Source of the DNA: Actinomycetes bacterium
Lineage (GTDB): Bacteria > Actinomycetota > Coriobacteriia > Coriobacteriales > Eggerthellaceae
NCBI GenBank assembly: GCA_023460315.1
Contig: JAEWQO010000007.1
Coordinates: forward strand, 7,670-71,669
Length of the DNA: 64,000 nucleotides
Reading direction: 5' to 3'
The notes under the pieces were generated by a model that saw only the letters and a program-made list of their open reading frames with translations, was not told where the DNA came from and did not search any database. The translations under genes were made by a program, and so were the position numbers. Within the stretch, counting starts at the first letter, position 1; each line of letters begins with the position of its first letter. Shown here piece after piece: positions 25,664 to 32,962 of the stretch.

Positions 25664-26344
25664 TTGGTCTATTACGTCGAGGATGACAAGAACATCAGAG
25701 AGTTGACGATCTATGCTCTCGTGCGAGCCGGCATAGAGGTCGAAGGCATGGCGAACGACCGAGAATTCCGCGAGGCATGTGCTCGGCGGCTTCCCGATGC
25801 GGTCATCCTCGACATCATGCTTCCCGACGTCGATGGCCTTGAAATACTGCACAGGATTCGCATGACGCCCGGGTTGTCCCACGTTCCCGTGATGATGATG
25901 ACGGCCAAGAGTGCCGAGCTCGATGTGGTGACCGCGCTTGACTCGGGGGCGGATGAGTATCTCGTTAAACCCTACGGCATGATGGAGATGGTCAGCCGTG
26001 TGCGGGCGATGCTGCGCCGGGTGCAGGCTCGGGATATCCTTCAGCCTGAGCACGTCATCACGGTGGGGCCTCTGTCCGTCTCGATGGCGCGACGTGAGGC
26101 GCTCTGCGAGGGGGAACCTCTTGAACTCACCATGCGCGAATTCGAGCTGCTTGCCTACCTGATGCAGAATCCCGGTGTCGTTTTCTCCCGCGAGATGCTT
26201 CTCCAATATGTGTGGGGTTGGGATTTCGGCGGAGGAAGCCGCACGGTCGACGTCCATGTGCTTGCGTTGCGTCAAAAGCTTGACTCATATGCCGACATGA
26301 TCGAGACGGTGCGCGGCGTGGGATACCGGTTGCGAGAGATGTAG
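25664..26344 (+). CDS. OmpR/PhoB-family response regulator, first copy
   Basis: A TTG start at 25664 follows AAGGAGTAGG; the protein begins VYYVEDDKNIREL (226 residues). The receiver domain has the acidic pair, the phosphoacceptor Asp in LDIMLPDVDG, the conserved Thr/Ser (MMTAKS) and Lys (VKPYG). The winged-helix output domain ends with RTVDVHVLALRQKL and ETVRGVGYRL. It probably binds the Pho boxes before pstS. Closely related to the next gene (same receiver ends, same DNA-contact helix), it is one of a tandem pair. Confidence 0.93.
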   Translation: MVYYVEDDKNIRELTIYALVRAGIEVEGMANDREFREACARRLPDAVILDIMLPDVDGLEILHRIRMTPGLSHVPVMMMTAKSAELDVVTALDSGADEYLVKPYGMMEMVSRVRAMLRRVQARDILQPEHVITVGPLSVSMARREALCEGEPLELTMREFELLAYLMQNPGVVFSREMLLQYVWGWDFGGGSRTVDVHVLALRQKLDSYADMIETVRGVGYRLREM

Positions 26345-26397
26345 CGACTTGGGTATCTCAGCCCGCCGCCTGCGAAAGAGACTTGTAAGGATGTTCT

Positions 26398-27087
26398 ATG
26401 ATCTACTATGTCGAAGACGATGCCAACATCCGTGATCTGGCGGTGTATGCGCTCAAGCAGTCCGGATTTGAGGCCGACGGTTTCGCCTGTGCCGGCGAGT
26501 TTTTCGCGGCGTGCAAACAACGTTTGCCGGAACTCGTCTTGTTGGATATCATGCTGCCCGAGACCGACGGGCTGGAGATTCTCCACATGCTGCGCGAGGA
26601 CTCCTCGACCTGCAACCTTCCCGTCATGATGCTGACGGCGAAAGGCACCGAGTTCGATACGGTCAGCGGGCTGGATGCAGGTGCCGATGACTATTTGGCG
26701 AAACCGTTCGGCATGATGGAGCTGGTTTCACGGGTCAATGCGCTGCTGCGTCGCGCAGCGGCCCCGGCCATGATGGCCGACGACGAGTTTACCTGTGGGC
26801 CCGTCACGCTGGTTGTGTCCTCTCACACTGTTGAGGTGGGCGGCACGCCGGTGACGCTCACGCTCAAAGAGTTCGATCTGTTGCGCGCGCTCGTGCAGAA
26901 TCAGGGGCACGTGCTTTCGCGTCGCCAGTTGCTGGAAGAGGTGTGGGGTATGACCTACGTCGGAGAGACGCGCACCGTCGATGTGCATGTCCAGACGCTT
27001 CGCCAGAAGCTTGCCGCTTCGGAGGAGGGTGCCGACGCGCTTGTCCAGACGGTGCGCGGCGTCGGCTACTGCGCCAAACAGCCATGA
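26398..27087 (+). CDS. OmpR/PhoB-family response regulator, second copy
   Basis: The 229-residue protein is a paralogue of the previous gene, with IYYVEDDANIRDL at the start, LDIMLPETDG around the phosphoacceptor Asp, MLTAKG, AKPFG, and the output helix RTVDVHVQTLRQKL. Both copies keep all receiver residues, so both should be phosphorylated. Only one kinase follows. The two may divide target promoters or form heterodimers on the long Pho array (inference). Confidence 0.93.
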   Translation: MIYYVEDDANIRDLAVYALKQSGFEADGFACAGEFFAACKQRLPELVLLDIMLPETDGLEILHMLREDSSTCNLPVMMLTAKGTEFDTVSGLDAGADDYLAKPFGMMELVSRVNALLRRAAAPAMMADDEFTCGPVTLVVSSHTVEVGGTPVTLTLKEFDLLRALVQNQGHVLSRRQLLEEVWGMTYVGETRTVDVHVQTLRQKLAASEEGADALVQTVRGVGYCAKQP

Positions 27088-27181
27088 GAGGCTTCTCCGT
27101 GGCAATGGGGTCTTGGCAAGCCCCCCTGGGCATCTTGATGCGCGGCCTGCCGTTCAAGGAGATCCGTCAAAGGAGGCGTTC

Positions 27182-28585
27182 GTGGTGAGCCCGACGCACT
27201 TCAAGGTGAAAAGCCTGGCGGGCAAGATATTCACCGGTGTTCTCGCGTTCACGCTGGGCATCATCGTCGTGCTTGCCGTGGTCATGACCACCATCTACTA
27301 TGCGTCCTATGAGGGCGATGCCGAAGCTGAGCTCGCGGATAGCGCCCAGGCGACCGCATCCTATCTCAATGAGTCGTCGTCTCCCGTGGATGCTCTTTCG
27401 TCCGAGCGGAGGTTTTCGGACGACGTGCGTTACACCTTGATAGCCGCGGATGGCACGGTGCTCTTTGACAGCGTGGCTGATGCTGCAACTATGGAAAACC
27501 ATGCGAGCCGCCCCGAAGTGCAAGAGGCTCATGGCACGGGAGAGGCGGAATCGGTTCGTTACTCATCGACGCTCGGCACCGATACCGTGTATGCTGCCGT
27601 CAAGCTGGATGACGGCAGCATCGTGCGCTTGTCTGAGACGCGCCATTCCCTCCTCGCTTTTCTCGGCAATATGCTGGTACCTGTTTTGGTGGCGTTGGCT
27701 GTGGCCGTTGTGCTGGTGTTCGTGCTGTCGAAGGCCTTGACGCGGCGCATCATGCAGCCAGTCGATGCGCTTAACTTCGCCGACCCGTTAAAAAATGAGA
27801 TATATGAGGAAATGGATCCTCTGCTCATCCGCATCGATGAGCAGCAGCGCCTGCTCAAGCAGCAGAATCGCGAACTCGCCCAGGCCGAGAACATGCGTCG
27901 TGACTTTTCCAGCAACGTGAGCCACGAGATGAAAACTCCTCTGCAGGTGATTTCCGGGTATGCCGAACTCATGAAGAACGACATGGTCGATCCTGCCGAT
28001 CGCCAGAAATTCGCAGCTCTGATTTATGAGGAAGCCCAAGCCATGCGGTCGCTCATCAACGATGTCCTCACGCTGTCGCGTCTGGACGAATCCGCTTTCG
28101 GCGATGCGGAATTCCCCCTAGACCTCCATGTTATCGCAGAACAGGTGGCGGGCCGTCTCGCCAGTTTTGCGGCGGAACAAGGGGTGTCCGTTCGAATCCA
28201 AGGCGGATCGGCCCATATAGCGGGAAGTGAGACGCTTGCCGAGGAAATGCTCTATAACCTTATCGAGAACGGCATCCGATACAATCATAGGGGCGGTGCC
28301 GTCACTATGGATATTTCGACGGAAGGGCAACGGGGGGATTCCCGCACGGTGGTCGTATGCGTGAGCGATACGGGCCCCGGCATTCCCGACGAGTTTCATG
28401 AGAAGGTGTTCGAGCGGTTTTTTCGCGTTGACAAGAGCCGGTCGAAAGAAACGGGTGGAACGGGACTTGGCTTGGCTATCGTCAAACATGCGGTGCTTTA
28501 TCACGGTGGGACCATTTCTGTGGAGAGCGCCTTGGGCTCGGGCACCGTGTTCACGCTTCGGTTTCCTGAAGCGCCTGGCGATTGA
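27182..28585 (+). CDS. PhoR-like sensor histidine kinase
   Basis: I choose the GTG at 27182, five bases after AGGAGG; the frame is open further upstream only as an overlap with the preceding gene. The 467-residue kinase has two membrane segments (about 12-40 and 158-183) enclosing an extracytoplasmic domain, a short linker, the H-box FSSNVSHEMKTPLQ, N-box LIENGIRYNH, and G-boxes DTGPGIPDEF and GTGLGLAIVKHA. There is no PAS domain, unlike some PhoR proteins. It lies last in the phosphate cluster and is the likely partner of both response regulators. Confidence 0.93.
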   Translation: MVSPTHFKVKSLAGKIFTGVLAFTLGIIVVLAVVMTTIYYASYEGDAEAELADSAQATASYLNESSSPVDALSSERRFSDDVRYTLIAADGTVLFDSVADAATMENHASRPEVQEAHGTGEAESVRYSSTLGTDTVYAAVKLDDGSIVRLSETRHSLLAFLGNMLVPVLVALAVAVVLVFVLSKALTRRIMQPVDALNFADPLKNEIYEEMDPLLIRIDEQQRLLKQQNRELAQAENMRRDFSSNVSHEMKTPLQVISGYAELMKNDMVDPADRQKFAALIYEEAQAMRSLINDVLTLSRLDESAFGDAEFPLDLHVIAEQVAGRLASFAAEQGVSVRIQGGSAHIAGSETLAEEMLYNLIENGIRYNHRGGAVTMDISTEGQRGDSRTVVVCVSDTGPGIPDEFHEKVFERFFRVDKSRSKETGGTGLGLAIVKHAVLYHGGTISVESALGSGTVFTLRFPEAPGD

Positions 28586-28714
28586 CGTGTGCTGTTTGAT
28601 TCGTTCAAAAAGATGTGCGCCACGTGCCAGCCGACAGGGGTGAGGTGAGGGTTTGCGCAGCTTGGCTGCCTCTGTGGTGGCATCGATGTCCAAGGCATCC
28701 GTCGCCATCGGCGC

Positions 28715-28890
28715 TTCAAGAAAGATGCCGCGAACAAGGTCGCGGCATCATCCGAGTTTGCAAAGCCCCGCCCCCGGCCAAAAGGATGAACCCACCTGAA
28801 AAGGTGGGTGCTCGCAGCCCGTTTCCTGGCTTTCGCGTCGACGGACACGAATCTCCATTCCGCGTGCTATCTTGAGCTCCCTATGTCATA
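28715..28890 (-). ncRNA. Possible structured non-coding RNA (6S-like by position; uncertain)
   Basis: On the minus strand several stems follow each other: GCCAGGA can pair with TCCTTTTGGC around an inner perfect stem ACCCACCT-TTTC-AGGTGGGT (28791-28808). A 10-bp perfect hairpin GATGCCGCGA/TCGCGGCATC (28724-28749) followed by TTTCTT looks like its terminator. A TATACT box on the same strand near 28939 could start it. From memory, 6S RNA of Bacillus lies close to the rarA homologue, which prompts the name. The typical 6S closing stem and bubble are not clear to me, and the element could be a different RNA or just a terminator for the kinase gene. Confidence 0.3.
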
Positions 28891-29045
28891 AACGTCGGTC
28901 CATCGCATAGTATGGCTTCGAGGACAGGACCTGCTCTGAGTATAAGGCCCCGGTGGCCAAATTAAAGACTTGACATCGAATAGTTTCGTAAGAAATTCGG
29001 AACTGCTTCAAAAATCGGAGCCGCATTCCGGTGGTGCCTCTGAGC

Positions 29046-29061
29046 CGTTTCACGTGAAACA
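29046..29061. other. parS-like ParB-binding site
   Basis: The 16-mer CGTTTCACGTGAAACA matches the widespread parS consensus TGTTNCACGTGAAACA at all but the first position. The inner 14 bp GTTTCACGTGAAAC is a perfect palindrome. It lies in non-coding DNA upstream of rarA. Such sites nucleate ParB spreading for chromosome segregation and usually cluster around the origin. Confidence 0.65.
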
Positions 29062-29106
29062 CCTGTTCTTGCTCTGCTGCGACAACCGCAACACGATAGA
29101 AGAGCG

Positions 29107-29151
29107 CACCCAGAAACACCCAGAAACACCCAGAAACACCCAGAAACACCC
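29107..29151 (+). repeat. 10-bp tandem repeat, 4.5 copies
   Basis: The unit CACCCAGAAA is repeated exactly four times plus five bases. It lies about 45 bp after the parS-like site and about 170 bp before rarA. The period is close to one helical turn. No function is apparent; slippage may change copy number between strains. Confidence 0.85.
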
Positions 29152-29317
29152 TGATGTCGAACTCGGCCTTGTCCGTCAGCCCGGGGCGCCTGACTGCGTC
29201 AGCTCTGACGTAGCTCAACTCGCACATGAATCGGCAACTGATCCCTGTGCTTCCAGGGCGATGAAAGGCGACCCCAAGGAAGTTTCTTCCTATGCAAACA
29301 GGCGTTCGCATGGTACG

Positions 29318-30673
29318 ATGTCTTCCATGGACACACTTTTTACCGAAATGGAGAACGCGGCAAGATCCGAGGTTGCACCGCTTGCGGTGCGCATGCGGCC
29401 GCGCTCCCTTGACGAGTTGGTCGGGCAAGGCGAGGCCGTCGGTCCCGGTAGCTGGCTGCGCAGCGCCATCGAGCAGGACAGGCTCAGCTCGGTCATTCTG
29501 TTCGGTCCTGCCGGGACGGGCAAGACATCGCTCGCGCACATCATAGCGGAGACGACGAAAGCGACGTTCGTCGAGGTATCTGCAATCGGCGGCACGGTGT
29601 CGGATCTGCGACGCGAGATTGGCGCAGCTGAAAAGCGCCTGACCATGAGCGGCCTACGCACGATCTTATTTGTGGACGAAATACACCGTTTCAATCGCGG
29701 TCAACAGGATGCCCTGCTCCATGCTGTCGAGGATCGGATTCTTGTGCTGGTGGGCGCCACGACCGAGAATCCCTTTTTTGAAGTCAATTCAGCGCTCATC
29801 TCGCGTTCGCGCGTCGTCGAGCTTCGGGGACTTTCGGATGAGGACATCATGACGCTCTTGGACCGCGCGATGGTTGATGAGCGCGGGTTGGGTGGACGCT
29901 GCCGACTTGCGGCCGACGCGCGTGACGCCATCGTGCTGATGGCTGGCGGTGACGCCCGGGCCGCGCTGACAACGCTCGAACTGGCTGCCAGTATGGTGAA
30001 GTCCGGCACGGTCGATGAGCCAGGGGAAATAACCGAGGATGCCGTGCGTTCCGCCGCGCCCCACCGCACACTGCCTTATGATAAAAACAAAGACATGCAC
30101 TACGATATCATTTCCGCCTTCATCAAGTCCATGCGGGGGAGCGATCCTGACGCGGCACTCTATTGGCTCGCGCGCATGATCGAGGGGGGAGAAGATCCGA
30201 AGTTCATCGCGCGCCGCATGCTCATTGCCGCTTCGGAAGACATCGGCAATGCCGATCCGCAGGCGCTGCTTGTCGCCGAGGCGGCGTTTAAGTCAGCCGA
30301 GGTCATCGGTTATCCCGAATGCCGCATCAATCTGGCGCAGGCTGCCATTTACCTGGCGCTTGCGCCAAAGAGCAACGCGGCCGAAGCGGGAATCGACGCG
30401 GCTTTGGCGGAGGTTCGCGGCGGCCCTGCGCGTGACGTGCCGGATCATCTGCGCGACCGCCATCGCCCCGGCTCGGAGAGCTACGGCACCTACCGCTATC
30501 CCCATAGCTATCCGGGTGGGTGGGTTGATCAACGCTACCTTCCCGACGGATTGGAGCGCGGCGCGTTCTACCGTTCGAGCGATCGCGGATGGGAAGCTTA
30601 TCGCTCCGAGGCGGCAGCACGTGATCGCATGGAGTTGGAGCCGCCAGAAAACCCCACGTCGAACACAAGGTAA
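29318..30673 (+). CDS. rarA: Replication-associated recombination protein RarA (AAA+ ATPase)
   Basis: The protein starts at ATG 29318 or 29327 and has about 451 residues. Motifs: Walker A GPAGTGKTS, Walker B ILFVDEIHRF, sensor 1 VGATTENPFFEVN, then the RarA/MgsA tetramerisation region (SDPDAALYWLARMIEGGEDP, RRMLIAASEDIGNADP) and the C-terminal segment ending in FYRSSDRGWE. It acts at stalled replication forks. No strong Shine-Dalgarno precedes either ATG, so the exact start is open. Confidence 0.93.
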   Translation: MSSMDTLFTEMENAARSEVAPLAVRMRPRSLDELVGQGEAVGPGSWLRSAIEQDRLSSVILFGPAGTGKTSLAHIIAETTKATFVEVSAIGGTVSDLRREIGAAEKRLTMSGLRTILFVDEIHRFNRGQQDALLHAVEDRILVLVGATTENPFFEVNSALISRSRVVELRGLSDEDIMTLLDRAMVDERGLGGRCRLAADARDAIVLMAGGDARAALTTLELAASMVKSGTVDEPGEITEDAVRSAAPHRTLPYDKNKDMHYDIISAFIKSMRGSDPDAALYWLARMIEGGEDPKFIARRMLIAASEDIGNADPQALLVAEAAFKSAEVIGYPECRINLAQAAIYLALAPKSNAAEAGIDAALAEVRGGPARDVPDHLRDRHRPGSESYGTYRYPHSYPGGWVDQRYLPDGLERGAFYRSSDRGWEAYRSEAAARDRMELEPPENPTSNTR

Positions 30674-30741
30674 CCGATTCCCTACTCCTGTGAAAGCCGG
30701 GTGGAAACGCCGCTTGTTCTCTATAGAATCCGAGATGCTCA

Positions 30742-30750
30742 TGCTATAGT
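30742..30750 (+). promoter_or_regulatory. Extended -10 promoter element
   Basis: TGCTATAGT is an extended -10 element (TGn plus TATAGT) 25 bp before the next start. No good -35 hexamer is visible. Confidence 0.35.
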
Positions 30751-30774
30751 GGTCTTTTCGGAACAGGAGGCGCA

Positions 30775-31476
30775 ATGGATATCGTCGAAATCGTCAGCAC
30801 GGTGCTGCCGATCGTCTACGTCCTTGTCGGTGCGGCGCTTGTCTGGCTCATCGTGGAACTGGTCATGACCGTCCGCCGGGCGCGCAAGACGGTTGATGAT
30901 CTTCAGAAGCAGGTTGAGCCGACGCTCGCGCATGTCGAGCGCATCACGGCTTCGCTTGAGCCCGTCGTTGCCAAGGCGGATCCGCTTGTCGAACGGGTGT
31001 CCCTCACGGTTGATGCGGCCAATCTTGAGCTCATGCGGGTCGATCAGATTCTTGAGGACGTGAGCGAAATCACCGATTCTGTCTCCTCGGCGGTCGAGGC
31101 CGTGGACACGGTGGCAAACGTTCCCATGGACATTGTCAACAACGTTGCGAGTCGAGTCCGAGGAGCGCTCAAGTCTCGTCGGGCAAGCGATGAATCGATC
31201 AGCCTTGGCAAGGAAAAGGCGAAGCATGCGGCTCGGACTGAGGCCCCTCAAGCCGCTTCTGCACCGCAGCCCGCTGAAGCGGCGCCCATCTCCCCTGCGG
31301 AGAAGTGCGCCGAAGAGAAAACGGCTGCCGATACTGGAGCCGAATCAGCTGGACGTGCGGGTGCCGATTCCAGCCACGAGGCCGTTGGCGAGAGCGAGCC
31401 GTCTCCCTATTTCACCTATGGCAACGCCGACCGTGGAGTTTCGGCCGAATCTGCGTCTGACCATCCCGTTCACTGA
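30775..31476 (+). CDS. DUF948-like membrane-anchored coiled-coil protein
   Basis: The 233-residue protein has an N-terminal membrane segment (about 8-30), then a long amphipathic helix region with repeated Val/Leu spacing (VDDLQKQVEPTLAHVERI, VSLTVDAANLELMRVDQIL) like DUF948 proteins. The last ~80 residues are disordered and rich in Ala, Glu and Ser. AGGAGG precedes the ATG. The role of the family is unknown. It is 17 bp upstream of an AI-2E-type permease gene, with which it is likely co-transcribed. Confidence 0.75.
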   Translation: MDIVEIVSTVLPIVYVLVGAALVWLIVELVMTVRRARKTVDDLQKQVEPTLAHVERITASLEPVVAKADPLVERVSLTVDAANLELMRVDQILEDVSEITDSVSSAVEAVDTVANVPMDIVNNVASRVRGALKSRRASDESISLGKEKAKHAARTEAPQAASAPQPAEAAPISPAEKCAEEKTAADTGAESAGRAGADSSHEAVGESEPSPYFTYGNADRGVSAESASDHPVH

Positions 31477-31493
31477 GGGCAAGGAGCCACAGC

Positions 31494-32783
31494 TTGAGCA
31501 TCTCCGACCGCGAACCGCAGCGGGACATGAAGGCTCGCCGCCATTTCCTCAACGTGTGGACGGCAGTGGGCGCCATCCTCCTTGCCGGTGTCGTCATCTA
31601 TCTGCTCAATATCTTGTCTGTGCCGGTAGGCGTTGTCATATGGGCTGTCATCATCGTTTTCTGCCTTCGTGGTGTCGTTGCCAAACTGGAGAAGTGGGGC
31701 ATCCCCCGCGTTGCGGGCACAACGGTTGCCTATGTGCTCATGTTTGCCGTCATCGGGCTTGTCGGCCTGTTGCTTTTCTCGCCTGCCTTTGGTTTGGGCG
31801 GCCAGTTTTCAAGCCTCATCGAGAGCATTCCGGGCTATGTCGCCAGCATATCGGACTGGTGGAACGCGTTTTATAGCCGCTATGCGGATATCATGCAGAA
31901 CGACACGGTGCAGCAATGGACGAATGAGGCATTCTCAGCTCTGGGCGCTTGGGCTTCGAACGTCGCGAAGGATAGCGCAAATGGCGTAGTCGCCATCAGC
32001 GCAGGCGTGGTCAATGCCTTCATGGCCATTGGATTTGGGCTTGTCGTCGCTTTCTGGATACTCATAGAACTGCCGGCCCTTGGTCGAGAGTGCCGTCGCG
32101 TATGCGGCGCGAAGCGCCAGGAGGACCTCGATATGCTCCATCTGACGTTCACGCGCGTCATGGGGGGCTATATTAAAGGAACCTTGCTGCAATGCGCGGT
32201 GATCGGTCTGGGCTGTGGCATCCTGTTCGGGGTCACGGGCATTCCGTACTATGCGGCGCTGGGCGGCATCGCGGGATTGTTGAACATCGTTCCTATCGTG
32301 GGTCCTTGGTTGGGCGGTGCGCTCGCGGCTGTGGTCGGCGTGTTCGTTGGGCCGTGGGTCGCCGTGGTCGCCCTTGTGGGCACGATTGCCATTCAACAGA
32401 TCGTCTACACGTTTGTCTCGCCTAAAATAATGGCCAATTCGGTCGACGTCCATCCGGTTCTCACCATGATCGCGTTGCTGGCGGGATCGGCGTTGGGCGG
32501 AGCTATGAGCGGTTTTGTGGGATCCATCCTCGGTATGTTGGTCTCCATTCCAGCTGTCGCCGTTGCCAAGGCTGTTTTCGTGTATTATTTCGAGAAGCAC
32601 ACGGGGAGGCGGATCGTTTCGGATGACGGCGTGTTCCTCTTGGGAGCGCCCGCGCAAGGCAACGAGGTTGATCCCCTGGCGGATGCGACATCTCCTCACC
32701 GGAAAGACCCGGCATCGTCTGGACAGGTTGGGCAGCGCAACCAGAAAGCCGAGGAAAACGCCGACCGGCAAGAGAAACGCTGA
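31494..32783 (+). CDS. AI-2E family transporter (PerM-like permease)
   Basis: A TTG start at 31494 follows AAGGAG by eight bases (429 residues). The protein has about eight membrane segments with the family's central soluble loop and the typical C-terminal segments (GGIAGLLNIVPIVGPWLGG, then VSPKIMANSVDVHPVL). The family includes TqsA and sodium/proton antiporter-like members, so the substrate is open. The last ~55 residues are a charged cytoplasmic tail. Confidence 0.88.
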   Translation: MSISDREPQRDMKARRHFLNVWTAVGAILLAGVVIYLLNILSVPVGVVIWAVIIVFCLRGVVAKLEKWGIPRVAGTTVAYVLMFAVIGLVGLLLFSPAFGLGGQFSSLIESIPGYVASISDWWNAFYSRYADIMQNDTVQQWTNEAFSALGAWASNVAKDSANGVVAISAGVVNAFMAIGFGLVVAFWILIELPALGRECRRVCGAKRQEDLDMLHLTFTRVMGGYIKGTLLQCAVIGLGCGILFGVTGIPYYAALGGIAGLLNIVPIVGPWLGGALAAVVGVFVGPWVAVVALVGTIAIQQIVYTFVSPKIMANSVDVHPVLTMIALLAGSALGGAMSGFVGSILGMLVSIPAVAVAKAVFVYYFEKHTGRRIVSDDGVFLLGAPAQGNEVDPLADATSPHRKDPASSGQVGQRNQKAEENADRQEKR

Positions 32784-32821
32784 CGGGCTTCCAAGGGGGC
32801 ACGACTCGTCGGATCGGATGG

Positions 32822-32851
32822 TTCCCGCAGGCCGCATGAGGCCTGCGGGAA
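32822..32851. terminator. Strong hairpin after the permease gene
   Basis: TTCCCGCAGGCC (32822-32833) and GGCCTGCGGGAA (32840-32851) form a perfect 12-bp stem with a 6-nt loop, 38 bp after the stop. Only TTCG follows, so termination may be partial. Confidence 0.6.
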
Positions 32852-32962
32852 TTCGATGTCGATGGGGGCGCTCGCCGAGGTCAGAGCAGACGGCGTGCCC
32901 GCAAGGGCCGCAATGAACGAATGGGCCGGGCACGGTCCCTGGAGAGACGGAAAGAAACGGAT

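Larger units (their letters stand above)
28586..29317. other. 732-bp region between the kinase and rarA: hairpins, parS-like site, short tandem repeat
   Basis: The frame of rarA is open back to 28970, but the translated text carries a 10-bp DNA repeat and has no protein character, so I treat it as non-coding. The region contains a possible structured RNA (28715-28890), a parS-like site (29046-29061) and a tandem repeat (29107-29151), each listed separately. Between 29152 and 29317 I see nothing further. Confidence 0.5.

Noticed and set aside
28190..28199. GTTCGAATCC, a T-loop-like sequence suggesting a tRNA
   Set aside because: It lies inside the kinase reading frame and no cloverleaf or acceptor stem surrounds it. 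No tRNA was found elsewhere in the window.
29107..29151. Short tandem repeats as a possible CRISPR array
   Set aside because: The repeats are contiguous 10-mers without spacers, and no cas gene is in the window.
28970..29317. N-terminal extension of rarA in the open frame upstream of 29318
   Set aside because: The translated stretch contains a 10-bp DNA repeat and the parS-like palindrome, has no protein character, and RarA families start close to the sequence at 29318-29327.
32784..32962. T-box leader for alaS
   Set aside because: The region has one strong palindromic hairpin but no T-box sequence or specifier stem that I can recognise.
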